Source: Chitinispirillales bacterium
Lineage (GTDB): Bacteria; Fibrobacterota; Chitinivibrionia; Chitinivibrionales; Chitinivibrionaceae
Reading direction: 5' to 3'
Assembly (NCBI GenBank): GCA_031254455.1
Contig: JAIRUI010000016.1
Location: forward strand, 1-28,859
Length of the DNA stretch: 28,859 nucleotides
Position numbers and translations under genes: made by a program. How positions within the stretch are numbered: position 1 is the first letter of the stretch; the number at the start of each line of letters is the position of its first letter. Positions 1-7,759 of this stretch are shown piece after piece. The notes under the pieces were generated by a model. The model saw nothing but the letters and a program-made list of their open reading frames with translations, was not told where the DNA came from and ran no database searches.

Positions 1-23
1 TCAGACGTGTGCTCTTCCGATCT
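1..23 (+). other. Illumina TruSeq adapter remnant (not genomic)
   Basis: The first 23 bases match the 3' end of the standard Illumina TruSeq read-2 adapter (it contains GTGTGCTCTTCCGATCT). Genomic sequence begins at base 24, in the middle of miaA. The contig end is therefore a library artefact and these bases should be trimmed. Confidence 0.97.
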
Positions 24-159
24 TGGCGGTGGCGATATCCATATTCCTGTAAATCTGCCGTGAATCGCACGAAATAATTTCACCGTCTATTCTCTTTGCC
101 AACTCTATCGCGGCGGCGCTCTTGCCTATCGCCGTCGGACCGATTATTACGGGAATCAT
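24..159 (-). CDS. miaA: tRNA dimethylallyltransferase MiaA, N-terminal fragment
   Basis: Only the first 45 codons are present; the gene runs off the contig into the adapter. The translation begins MIPVIIGPTAIGKSAAAIEL and continues with GEIISCDSRQIYRNMDIATA. That is the MiaA P-loop (GPTAIGKS, about residues 8-15) followed by the conserved D-S-R-Q-x-Y substrate-binding motif. MiaA transfers a dimethylallyl group to N6 of A37 in tRNAs that read UNN codons. The ATG (159-157) follows directly after the TAA of the upstream lyase with no spacer, so the two genes are probably co-transcribed and translationally coupled. The fragment is too short for the track of longer ORFs, but the motif pair is diagnostic. 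Confidence 0.9.
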
Positions 160-1734
160 TTATATATAACCCAGTTTACCCGCAACGTCTTCAAATATTA
201 TCTTATGAAACTTAAGTAAATTCTCTCTGAAAACCTGTTTGCAATCATATTGAACGTAATTTTTTACCAATTCGTCGTATATCTTTTTCGCTTTCGGTCC
301 CAAACCTTTATCGTTCCTAAACGAAAACGCCTGTAAATCCGCCAAAATTTCCATTGTCTGCACCAATTCCGCATTTTCGACCGATTTCAGCGCAAGCCGC
401 GCCGAAACCGTTCCCATAGAAACGACGTCCTGATTACTTTCGTTCGACGAAATCGTATTCACGCTCATCGGACAAGCCAATTGTCTGTTTTCCGCCGCGG
501 TAGAAACCGCCAAATACTGCGATCCCATAAATCCGATATCTAAACCGATATGACCGGCCGCCAAATTTTCCGGTAGCCCGTCGTTTAAATTTTTGTCCAA
601 AAGTTTGTTTGTTCTGCGCTCGCTTATATTGCACAGCGTAGAAATCGCTATACGCAAACTATCCATCGCAAACGAAACAGACTGTCCGTGAAAATTTCCG
701 CCGTGCAGAATTCTGCCGGATTCGGGAATAACTAACGGATTGTCGTTTGAAGAGTTTATTTCAGTAAGCAATACTTTCTGCGCATATTTTATCGCGTCAT
801 AAACTACCGCCAAAACCTGCGGCGTACATCGCAGAGAATAAACATCTTGAACCTTTTCCCGTGTTTCAAACACCGCTCCGTCTTTTTTCTGCAGACGAAT
901 TTTATCGTGCAAACCGTCTCTTTTGACCGTATTTTGGGAACCGGCGATAAGATTCTCTATCATTTTAGCGACTTCTACCTGCCCCTCATGATTTTTTAAG
1001 GCATGCAAATCCGTATCAAACGCATCGTCCAATACCGAAAAAATTTCCATCGCAAACGCGGCGGCGAGTACTTGTACGTTAAACAAATTTTTGGCTTTTT
1101 GTAGTGAAATACATGCGATCGCACTCATTACGGAAGTACCGTTCATAATTGAAAGCGCTTCTTTATACGATAATTTTATAGGTTTAAGATTCGCTTTCTC
1201 AAGCGCTTTTTTCGCCGGCATAGTTTCATTTTGAAAATATAAATCGCCCTCGCCTATAAGACCAAGCCCCAAATGCGCCAAAGGAATTAAATCGCCGCTT
1301 GCGCCCACGCTGCCCTGTTCGGGAATTACCGGAGCGACGCCCTCGTTAAACGCCTCTTCCATAAAACGCAAAAGTTCTACGCGTACGCCGGAGTAACCTT
1401 TCACAAGACAATTCAAACGTATGGCAAAAACGGCGCGTGCAATATTATACGGCAGAATATTTCCCATTCCCGCCGAATGCGAGCGTAAAAGATTCACCTG
1501 TAAAGTCTCAAGTTCGCCATCGTCGATAATTTTATTGCACATAGGTCCGTAAGACGTATTTACTCCGTAAATTATTTTTCGGGAATTTACCGCATCTTCA
1601 ATTATTTTTCTGCTTTCCGCGCAAACAAGCAACGCGGAATCGCTTAAACTTACTTTTGCCGCGGTATTGGCGAGCGTTATAACGTTGTCGAGCGACAACG
1701 ATTTTCCGTCAAGGACAACTCCGTATCTTTTCAT
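160..1734 (-). CDS. MIO-dependent aromatic amino-acid ammonia-lyase or aminomutase (HAL/PAL/TAL family)
   Basis: A 524-residue enzyme of normal family length. The Ala145-Ser146-Gly147 triad in GSVGASGDLIPLAH cyclises to the MIO electrophile. The catalytic Tyr56 (YGVNTSYG), the NGTS motif near 198, Tyr299/Arg302 (VYSLR), SSNDNP near 328-333 and NFHGQ near 347-351 are all present. Residues 434-441 read NQDVVSMG. This matches tyrosine ammonia-lyases and tyrosine aminomutases, whereas histidine lyases usually have NQEDHVSM. The substrate-selectivity pair is Ser85-His86 (RSHSAG), found in HAL and in some bacterial TAL/TAM proteins. No hutU, hutI or hutG lies nearby. I infer a tyrosine/phenylalanine-type lyase or aminomutase; histidase remains possible. 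The ATG overlaps the upstream gene's stop (ATGA), and the gene runs straight into miaA. Confidence 0.85.
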   Translation of the reverse strand: MKRYGVVLDGKSLSLDNVITLANTAAKVSLSDSALLVCAESRKIIEDAVNSRKIIYGVNTSYGPMCNKIIDDGELETLQVNLLRSHSAGMGNILPYNIARAVFAIRLNCLVKGYSGVRVELLRFMEEAFNEGVAPVIPEQGSVGASGDLIPLAHLGLGLIGEGDLYFQNETMPAKKALEKANLKPIKLSYKEALSIMNGTSVMSAIACISLQKAKNLFNVQVLAAAFAMEIFSVLDDAFDTDLHALKNHEGQVEVAKMIENLIAGSQNTVKRDGLHDKIRLQKKDGAVFETREKVQDVYSLRCTPQVLAVVYDAIKYAQKVLLTEINSSNDNPLVIPESGRILHGGNFHGQSVSFAMDSLRIAISTLCNISERRTNKLLDKNLNDGLPENLAAGHIGLDIGFMGSQYLAVSTAAENRQLACPMSVNTISSNESNQDVVSMGTVSARLALKSVENAELVQTMEILADLQAFSFRNDKGLGPKAKKIYDELVKNYVQYDCKQVFRENLLKFHKIIFEDVAGKLGYI

Positions 1735-2345
1735 AATAAAGCGCTTACTCCAAATCTTAAACCGAATCCGTTAAATTTACGTTCATAATGATAACCTTTT
1801 CCTCTGCGCTCCGTCGTGGAAAACTGCCATTGAGGACCGACAAAAAGAGAAATTGATTTTCCTACGTCAACCATGCATTCCAAACTGAATTTCCCAATAA
1901 TCCCGTTGTAATACCCGTCGAACTCCTTAACCGCATTCTTATCGCTTGAGTTATAATTTACATTCGATATAAAAACCGAATTATACCCTGCTTGCGCATG
2001 GAGTACCGGATGTATCATATATTGAGGAATCGGATCTACGATTATAAAAACCGAAACAGGAATCATAATGACGCGCTCTTTGCTATGCACCAAATACGTA
2101 TTATAATCAACGGTATTCCTGTTTTTGTCGAGATGCCATACAAAATTCAAATTAGGTCCCAAGGTCAAATGTTCGTTTAAAAGCCAGCCGTATTCTCCGG
2201 CGATAGTCCAATGCACTTTCCTGTCTTTGGCATGCATGTAACTTCCCGAAAGAGCCCTGGTCGGCTCAATCGCAAAATCAATAACCGATGAAGCGTAAAC
2301 AGACGCGGCAACCGACATTAACGTTAAAATTTTAATAACTCTCAC
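1731..2345 (-). CDS. secreted protein, predicted small outer-membrane beta-barrel
   Basis: 204 residues, family not recognised. It starts at GTG (2345) with AGGAG seven bases upstream. Residues 1-18 (MRVIKILTLMSVAASVYA) form a signal peptide with a plausible AxA-type cleavage site. The rest alternates short aromatic- and Gly-rich strands (WTIAGEYGWLLNEHLTLGPN, FVGPQWQFSTTERRG) and ends FNGFGLRFGVSALL, a pattern typical of 8-stranded outer-membrane barrels with a hydrophobic C-terminal strand. No catalytic motif is visible. Its stop overlaps the lyase start by four bases, and the beta-helix gene upstream ends 39 bases before it, so it sits mid-operon between a surface-type protein and a cytosolic enzyme. 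The barrel call is an inference from the pattern. Confidence 0.6.
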   Translation of the reverse strand: MRVIKILTLMSVAASVYASSVIDFAIEPTRALSGSYMHAKDRKVHWTIAGEYGWLLNEHLTLGPNLNFVWHLDKNRNTVDYNTYLVHSKERVIMIPVSVFIIVDPIPQYMIHPVLHAQAGYNSVFISNVNYNSSDKNAVKEFDGYYNGIIGKFSLECMVDVGKSISLFVGPQWQFSTTERRGKGYHYERKFNGFGLRFGVSALL

Positions 2346-2384
2346 TTAGAAACTCCTACCTTTTATAAATCAAAAGCAAAACGT

Positions 2385-3146
2385 TTATTTAACAAAACCT
2401 ATATCTTTTCCGTCGCTCGCTTTATTTTTGCCTATCGAATTATCCTTGAGAAAATAGTGTTTTCCCGTAAAATATGGACGTCCGATAAAATCGTCCTGAT
2501 TTATAAACTCTTTTTGTTCGGGATAAATTATAAGATTTTTCATGACAAGCAAATTTTGGTTCGTTAGTTTTATCGCCTTATGCCCGTTATTATAAAACAG
2601 ACAATCTTTAAGAATAACATCTTGGTCGCCGTCAATTTCTATTCCGTATCTACGATTTTCGGCAATAGTTAAATGCGACATTTCACCTTCTGTAGATCCT
2701 ATCGCCGTTCCCTGAATTCCCGCATTTAAATTGTTTGAAATAATAGAGTTTACAATTTTCGGAAGACGGTTTATCGCCAAAATACCCGAACCTTGATTTG
2801 AGTGAATGTAACAATTTTCAATAGACGCGCCGGTATTTGACGTAACTACGCCGTTTCTCCCGCCGCAAATAGATAATCCTATTATTTTTGCACCGCCGTT
2901 TAGTTTTACTACCGCGTCTCTTCCGTTACCTATTATCTCGGCGGCGAATAAATTCTGAGAACATAAAACCACGCCGCTCTTTAAGATAACGTCTTCTCGA
3001 TATTTCCCATCGGCAAGCATTATCGTATCGCCGGATTTTACCCGCAGCATAGCTTGACTTATAGGAGATGAATTTGACGGGGAGATTCTGACTATTTCTG
3101 GAAAAGCCGTCGTCGCAAGCAAAAATAAAACCGCTAATATTTTCAT
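2385..3146 (-). CDS. secreted right-handed parallel beta-helix protein (NosD/PbH1-like), copy 1
   Basis: 253 residues from the ATG at 3146. This start is preferred over the TTG at 3161 because AAAGGAAC precedes it at the proper distance and the signal peptide (MKILAVLFLLATTAFPE) begins there. After the signal come the short segments VKSGDTIMLADGKYREDVIL and SGVVLCSQN, then repeated strands with N/G turns (GLSICGGRNGVVTSNTGASI, ENCYIHSNQGSGILAINR, ISNNLNAGIQGT, IAENRRYGIEID). This is the PbH1 repeat seen in NosD-like, pectate-lyase-like and DUF1565 proteins. It ends DGKDIGFVK, a tail shared with the other two copies. No polysaccharide-lyase catalytic residues can be assigned. Substrate unknown; a surface carbohydrate- or protein-binding role is a guess. 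Confidence 0.75.
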   Translation of the reverse strand: MKILAVLFLLATTAFPEIVRISPSNSSPISQAMLRVKSGDTIMLADGKYREDVILKSGVVLCSQNLFAAEIIGNGRDAVVKLNGGAKIIGLSICGGRNGVVTSNTGASIENCYIHSNQGSGILAINRLPKIVNSIISNNLNAGIQGTAIGSTEGEMSHLTIAENRRYGIEIDGDQDVILKDCLFYNNGHKAIKLTNQNLLVMKNLIIYPEQKEFINQDDFIGRPYFTGKHYFLKDNSIGKNKASDGKDIGFVK

Positions 3147-3177
3147 AATCGTTCCTTTCAAATCTCAAAATAAAAAA

Positions 3178-3209
3178 AGGTCATACGAAAATAATATTTC
3201 GTATGACCT
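3178..3209 (-). terminator. rho-independent terminator after the barrel/TPR gene
   Basis: A perfect 13-bp inverted repeat (AGGTCATACGAAA with TTTCGTATGACCT) surrounds a six-base loop. Read on the minus strand, it is followed by a run of seven T. It lies 27 bases past the stop of the 789-residue protein and just upstream of beta-helix copy 1, so copy 1 must be transcribed by read-through or from its own promoter. Confidence 0.9.
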
Positions 3210-3236
3210 AAAACTTAAACAAACTCAAATTTTATA

Positions 3237-5606
3237 TTAATTTCCTTCAAGCATTTTGAGCTGTTCTTGAATTTTACGCATTTCCTCGTCGATAGATTGA
3301 ACTTTTTCAAGAGATTTTGACGTGCTTGTCGTTCCCATAAGTTCTCTCACCTTCGCCAACGCATAAGACACATCGTCAAGCACTTTCTCGTGTCCTCTTC
3401 CGAAGAACAGCGTCGATTCATAATCGTCGTTATACTTGCCGAACGCTCTTACGTCCGTTTCTTGGCTTTTTTGAACGGGAGAAAGAGAATCTATTTGCGC
3501 GATAACGTAAGACGACTGCGACACCATAGCCAATTCTTTAGATCTCTGCGCCGTTTCGTAATACGACTCTCTATCGGTCACATACTTCGCTTTCCGCTGA
3601 TTCCAATCCGACTGTGTCGGCGAACTGTAAGCCACAAGCCGCTTTTCCGCCTCGCCAAGCGCATTAGCCGCAACGGCGTATTGTTTATCTACGATACTTT
3701 TATAAGCGAGCAGTAAATCCGCTTCACTCAATAGAATATCGTCCTTTGTCGCCGTTTTAAGCGCGTTCGCCGCAGTTACGCAATCGTTCCAGTTTGCCGC
3801 TTTCAAAGCTACCCACGCCTGACCCAGCAACGCCTCGCTACGGTACGGACTTGACGACGAAATCGCACGAAGCGCCGCCATCGCCCTAACAAGCGACTGA
3901 CCTTCCGCGACTTGTCCTTCGTAATACAAGAACGCCATAAGAAGATAAGAACGATCGACAATCGCCTTTTGGTCGTTTGTCTTCACCGGCGACTGCACCA
4001 CGTTATCAAGATATTCCAGCGTTTTGTTCAAATCGCCGTTAATAGCATAGGCTACGCCCATAGAATGTTGTGCAAAAACATAATCCCCATGTCCTGCGGG
4101 AACGGAATTAAATTGCTGCATCGCTTCCATAATACGATCCTGGTTAAACAACGCCTCTCCGTAATAATACGCCGCCGCATGCTTAACGCTGTCCGGCGAA
4201 GACGCTATATTTATTTGATCGTACAAATCCTGAACTCTGCCGTAATCGCCTTCGCGGTACGCTACACGCAACAGTCCAAGCAATGAATACGGCGCGACCG
4301 GAGAACGCGGAAAATCGTTTAAAACTTGATTGTAATTGTCGTTTGCGACTTCACGCATATCCATCGCTTCTTCGTTCATACCCATGTAATAAACCACATA
4401 ATCGTTTCTGAAGAAATCCGGATATTCCGTTAAGATTCTTCCGCCGATAAAGAACGAACTCCAGTAATTTCCCGCATAGTGCTCGGAAAGCATCTGATTA
4501 TACAGTTTACCGGGTCCAAGCTGTACTTGACGAGCCATTTTCATCGCATAAACTTGTTCTCTGTGCGGACCGAATTGCCCTCTAAAATAAATCGTATTCG
4601 TAAACGACGCTTTATCGTCGGTTATGTTAGTATATTGGTAACCCACCTGAAAATCGCGTCCGCCAAAAATTGACGGAACGTTCATTCCGCCGGAAACTCC
4701 CCAGTGCCCCGTCCCGAAATGACCATGAATATTTATCATTCTCAAAAGCCACACTCCGATACGTCCGCTGAAGTCAAATTCTATTTTCTTCTTACCGTCA
4801 AATACTTTCCTGATATCTCCGGTATTAGCGTCAGCGATAGCCTGTCCGGCGAACGACGCGGCGCTTGAAGTAAAGTCCTTGATATCAAAATCGATTCCCG
4901 CGTCCACCTGTCTGTCAAACATAAAACTTATCCAATTTATTTTAGCGTTAATCGACTGAGTGTTTACCGTAACTTTCTCTCCTTCAGGACGAGAAAAGAT
5001 GTTCGGAGAAATTGCGTTTTGGAAGTTAATCCCTACGATATGTTCCCCAAGAACAGGGTGATTTGAAACACGATAGGTAGCGCCGATATCAATACCGAGT
5101 CCGCGGATAGGATCTCCGAAATTAGGAGTTTTGAATATGTTCAAGTTGGCGCCGATACTCAACCTGTTAAACGGATTAATCGCATACGTAGCCATAAACA
5201 GCATGTGATTATCGTAATACGGCGTTCCGGTGCTTACTATTTCTTCTTTGTCCGGGTCCCACTTCGCTCCCATAATCGGTTCGTTTGAGGTTACGCCCAA
5301 AACTGTAAATCCTACCGATTGGTACAAACCGATAGGCACAACCGCGCCGCCCTCATACAGGAAAAACGCATTTCCCAAACTCGGACTCCACACTCCTCGA
5401 ACCGAGACGTAATTTTCTTCCGTCAAAATAGCGGGGTTAGACGCAGGCGAATAAGGAGCGAACAAGTCTCTCCATCTCTGCGTTACATAATATTCGCCCG
5501 GAAGCCCGTCTCCAAAAACCGCAGTCGCTGCAAACGCGACAATCATTCCTCTCATTACGAATTTCGTCAATGATTTTTTGGTATTATTGATGTTAAAAAA
5601 CCGCAT
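3237..5606 (-). CDS. outer-membrane beta-barrel protein with C-terminal TPR region
   Basis: 789 residues. The N-terminus has a long n-region and signal peptide (about residues 1-32, ending AATAVFGDG). Residues about 35-350 are rich in alternating aromatic/Gly strands (NAFFLYEGGAVVPIGLYQS, GIDIGATYRVSNHPVLGEH, HFGTGHWGVSGGMNVPS, FQVGYQYTN). They include the SPASNPAILTE segment that resembles the 'NPA' start of PorV/UPF0164-type barrels. Residues about 360-680 are helical repeats of the TPR/BamD type (YNQVLNDFPRSPVAPYSLLG, AAAYYYGEALFNQDRIMEAM, LLGQAWVALKAANWNDC). The last 100 residues are a charged coiled coil. I infer a periplasm-facing TPR scaffold fused to a barrel. It lies 20 bases downstream of beta-helix copy 2 and is the last gene before the terminator. 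Exact family not recognised. Confidence 0.65.
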   Translation of the reverse strand: MRFFNINNTKKSLTKFVMRGMIVAFAATAVFGDGLPGEYYVTQRWRDLFAPYSPASNPAILTEENYVSVRGVWSPSLGNAFFLYEGGAVVPIGLYQSVGFTVLGVTSNEPIMGAKWDPDKEEIVSTGTPYYDNHMLFMATYAINPFNRLSIGANLNIFKTPNFGDPIRGLGIDIGATYRVSNHPVLGEHIVGINFQNAISPNIFSRPEGEKVTVNTQSINAKINWISFMFDRQVDAGIDFDIKDFTSSAASFAGQAIADANTGDIRKVFDGKKKIEFDFSGRIGVWLLRMINIHGHFGTGHWGVSGGMNVPSIFGGRDFQVGYQYTNITDDKASFTNTIYFRGQFGPHREQVYAMKMARQVQLGPGKLYNQMLSEHYAGNYWSSFFIGGRILTEYPDFFRNDYVVYYMGMNEEAMDMREVANDNYNQVLNDFPRSPVAPYSLLGLLRVAYREGDYGRVQDLYDQINIASSPDSVKHAAAYYYGEALFNQDRIMEAMQQFNSVPAGHGDYVFAQHSMGVAYAINGDLNKTLEYLDNVVQSPVKTNDQKAIVDRSYLLMAFLYYEGQVAEGQSLVRAMAALRAISSSSPYRSEALLGQAWVALKAANWNDCVTAANALKTATKDDILLSEADLLLAYKSIVDKQYAVAANALGEAEKRLVAYSSPTQSDWNQRKAKYVTDRESYYETAQRSKELAMVSQSSYVIAQIDSLSPVQKSQETDVRAFGKYNDDYESTLFFGRGHEKVLDDVSYALAKVRELMGTTSTSKSLEKVQSIDEEMRKIQEQLKMLEGN

Positions 5607-5626
5607 ATTATCTATCCCTTTCTTCC

Positions 5627-6433
5627 TTAGTTTTTAAGACGAGCGCCGAGGTTTTGTCCGGTGGCGTCTTTTACGCTGCAACACAAAGTCGGTTCCGGAT
5701 TGAAATTATACTTTACTTTAGGCGAAATAAACGAAGGATCAAACACATAATTATCCGCCGGATTTTCGTAGAACTGTTTAAGATTTTCCCAGAAATTGTT
5801 ATATTTAATCACAGATTCCGACGCTTCCTGAGTCATTTTTAAACCATATTTTTGATTAAACGCAATGGTATTATACCGAAATTGAACGTTGCTCGCCCCG
5901 CCCAAGAAGAATCCGTATCCGACATTGTAAGCGATAGTGTTATGTTCTATCGCGCCTTTAGACGCACGTAAATTCCAACCGATAATACCGGAAGCTCTGT
6001 TAAAACTTATAATGTTATCTTCTATGGTAGGAAGATGACGAACGATAACGATCCCCGACATCCAATTTCGTACTATGCGGTTTTTTCTTATCACAACATC
6101 CGGATCTTTACTGAATACGCCTATGGTGCCGTTTCGGATTTCAAAACCCTCAATTCCCGCACCAGCGCCCAAAGTTACCACAGTTCCTCTTCCGTCACCG
6201 TCAACTATAGCGCCGTGAAGATACTGCGACTTCACATACACTCCGCCTCTGATAAACAGATCCTCTTTGTAAACACCATCGGACACTATTACGGTATCCC
6301 CAGCCCTTGCTTTGACTATCGCCTGTGAAATTGTTCTTATCCCTGTTGACGGTACCATAACGACTTCCGCCGTTACCGAACAAATAAACACAACACTTGC
6401 GGTTACCGTTGCCCTGAAAAACGATTGCTTCAT
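5627..6433 (-). CDS. secreted right-handed parallel beta-helix protein, copy 2
   Basis: 268 residues from the ATG at 6433, which has GGAG nine bases upstream. The in-frame ATG at 6448 has no well-spaced Shine-Dalgarno. Signal peptide: MKQSFFRATVTASVVFICSV followed by TAE. The same opening block as copy 1 follows (ARAGDTVIVSDGVYKEDLFI, GGVYVKSQY), then PbH1 coils (GFEIRNGTIGVFSKDPDVVI, KNRIVRNWMSGIVIVRHLPT, EDNIISFNRASGIIGW, HNTIAYNVGYGFFLGG). A C-terminal tail holds FDPSFISP and ends GQNLGARLKN. Its start lies 18 bases after the stop of copy 3 and its end lies 20 bases before the barrel/TPR gene, so the three form one operon. Function unknown; secreted and probably surface-bound. Confidence 0.75.
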   Translation of the reverse strand: MKQSFFRATVTASVVFICSVTAEVVMVPSTGIRTISQAIVKARAGDTVIVSDGVYKEDLFIRGGVYVKSQYLHGAIVDGDGRGTVVTLGAGAGIEGFEIRNGTIGVFSKDPDVVIRKNRIVRNWMSGIVIVRHLPTIEDNIISFNRASGIIGWNLRASKGAIEHNTIAYNVGYGFFLGGASNVQFRYNTIAFNQKYGLKMTQEASESVIKYNNFWENLKQFYENPADNYVFDPSFISPKVKYNFNPEPTLCCSVKDATGQNLGARLKN

Positions 6434-6451
6434 ATCATTTAACTCCATTCT

Positions 6452-7261
6452 TCATAAAGCCGTATATATTCTTGAGCCAATATCTTCGCCATTTCTTCCG
6501 TTATTATAACACCGAGACGTTTCCTTTAATCTAAAATCGTTCAATTCCGGGCTTTTGAATTCCGGATCAAACGAATAATTATCTTCCGGCAACGTCATGT
6601 TAACTTGAATATACGATAAAAATACATTAAATTCCTGAAAGATTTGCGTTTTATCACTTATTTTTACTGCAAACTTGCCGTTATACGCTATAATATTGTT
6701 CGTCAATCCCACTTTACAAGCACCGCCGAGCGAAATTCCGTGGTTCTCGTTATAAACTATGGTGTTGTTCAAAATTTCACCGCTTGTCTCGACATCCCAC
6801 ATCAAAATCCCTGAACCGGAGTTGCGAAAAATCAAATTATCTTCAATTCTGACAAAATGCGCTACAGCCAAAATACCCGACTGCTTGTTATTCGATATTA
6901 AACAAGACAATACCGAATTATCCATACCTTCAGAATATACGCCGATTCGTCCGCCGGTTACTTTCAGCCCGGAAATCGTGTTTCCGTTAGACAATATTAC
7001 AACATTTTCTTTTCCCGTTCCCGATATATGGGCTTTACCTGTCTCTCTTGCGACAAGCGAAACTCCGGCAGGAATACGAATTCCCCCTCTATATCTTCCG
7101 TTTTCCAAAACAAGCGTATCTCCCTTTTGGCTGCGAGCAAGCGCAATATTCAACTGTTTTGACGCCGCCGGAACTGCAATCATGTCGGCGCAGACAACAA
7201 ATACAAAAGATAAAATCGCCGCACAAATCCTGCAAAAACCGCTGTCTAAAAATCCGCTCAC
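6452..7261 (-). CDS. secreted right-handed parallel beta-helix protein, copy 3
   Basis: 269 residues, starting at GTG (7261) with GAGGA upstream; an overlapping ATG inside that Shine-Dalgarno is in another frame. Residues 1-25 (MSGFLDSGFCRICAAILSFV and FVVCA) form a signal peptide. Next come the family block SQKGDTLVLENGRYRGGIRI and PbH1 coils (GLKVTGGRIGVYSEGMDN, NNKQSGILAVAHFVRIEDNL, RNSGSGILMW, NNTIVYNENHGISLGGA, NNIIAYNGKFAVKIS). The tail FDPEFKSPELNDFRL ending GEDIGSRIYTAL aligns with those of copies 1 and 2. First gene of the probable operon with copy 2 and the barrel/TPR gene; any promoter must lie within 7262-7422. Function unknown. Confidence 0.75.
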   Translation of the reverse strand: MSGFLDSGFCRICAAILSFVFVVCADMIAVPAASKQLNIALARSQKGDTLVLENGRYRGGIRIPAGVSLVARETGKAHISGTGKENVVILSNGNTISGLKVTGGRIGVYSEGMDNSVLSCLISNNKQSGILAVAHFVRIEDNLIFRNSGSGILMWDVETSGEILNNTIVYNENHGISLGGACKVGLTNNIIAYNGKFAVKISDKTQIFQEFNVFLSYIQVNMTLPEDNYSFDPEFKSPELNDFRLKETSRCYNNGRNGEDIGSRIYTAL

Positions 7262-7422
7262 AAATATACATCCTCAATAAAACCGACATATCTTCAAGTT
7301 AAAAATATACGTTATTGCAAACGCCGAAACAACAATAAATTTATTTTTTTTTAATTTTTTTTATCTTGAAAAAACATTAAAGTTTTAAATTTTTTTGCCG
7401 ATAATGTTAGTGGAGATTATGC
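7262..7422. promoter_or_regulatory. divergent AT-rich intergenic region
   Basis: About 160 bases between the minus-strand beta-helix operon and the plus-strand leader/FlgM-like/lnt group, rich in long T runs (7344-7362). It must hold promoters for both directions. A plus-strand -10-like GATAAT lies at 7400-7405, but no well-spaced -35 accompanies it, so no specific promoter is claimed. Confidence 0.4.
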
Positions 7423-7485
7423 ATGGATGTATTTTTTACCGGTAAAAGACCTAATGGAGTAGGCGGTTATTATGTTATTGGATAA
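7423..7485 (+). CDS. possible 20-residue leader peptide
   Basis: A short frame starting at ATG 7423 with GGAG seven bases upstream encodes MDVFFTGKRPNGVGGYYVIG and stops at 7485, fourteen bases inside the next gene in a different frame. The well-placed Shine-Dalgarno and the overlap suggest a leader whose translation is coupled to the FlgM-like protein. It could equally be chance, since the composition gives no independent support and no homologue is recognised. Confidence 0.3.
   Translation: MDVFFTGKRPNGVGGYYVIG
7434..7447. promoter_or_regulatory. 14-bp perfect palindrome, possible operator
   Basis: TTTTACCGGTAAAA is a perfect inverted repeat with no loop, located 25 bases upstream of the FlgM-like start codon and inside the possible leader peptide. 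It is the right size for a dimeric repressor site. With no spacer it is a poor terminator hairpin. Regulator unknown. Confidence 0.35.
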
Positions 7486-7756
7486 TATTTATTCAACAAA
7501 TTATTTTTCACAGACGAATTCCGTAAAAAAGGAATTCAAAGATTTGAGTAATGCAAAACAAGCGGCTAAAAAAACCGCTTTTGAACATGACGATTATTAC
7601 ACTCCGTCCATTCAAGAAAAATCTGTCGAATCAGTGAAAGCCAAAAATTTATCTGAAATAAAAAACAGAATTAATTCGGGATTTTATAATTCCCAATCAG
7701 TCAACGACGATTTAACCGAAGTCTTTACGGAAATTTTCAAAAAAACATTTTCGTAA
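7472..7756 (+). CDS. small FlgM-like protein (possible anti-sigma factor)
   Basis: 94 residues with no signal peptide or membrane segment. Residues 1-50 are polar and low in structure. Residues 55-85 (VKAKNLSEIKNRINSGFYNS then QSVNDDLTEVF) follow the FlgM C-terminal pattern in which a helix is followed by I-x-x-G-x-Y, a short linker and a second amphipathic helix. FlgM binds and inhibits the flagellar sigma-28 (FliA) and is disordered in its N-terminal half, as this protein appears to be. No other flagellar gene is in the window and canonical FlgM residues are only partly kept, so the assignment is tentative. GGAG and GGCGG lie upstream. The stop is three bases before the lnt ATG, so the two are probably one transcript. 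Confidence 0.45.
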   Translation: MLLDNIYSTNYFSQTNSVKKEFKDLSNAKQAAKKTAFEHDDYYTPSIQEKSVESVKAKNLSEIKNRINSGFYNSQSVNDDLTEVFTEIFKKTFS

Positions 7757-7759
7757 AAC

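Noticed and set aside
3912..4286. 124-codon plus-strand frame opposite the TPR region
   Set aside because: Basic, His/Arg-rich shadow of the TPR gene with no Shine-Dalgarno or motif.
7344..7362. Long T runs as a terminator
   Set aside because: No G-C hairpin precedes them; they are simply part of an AT-rich intergenic region.
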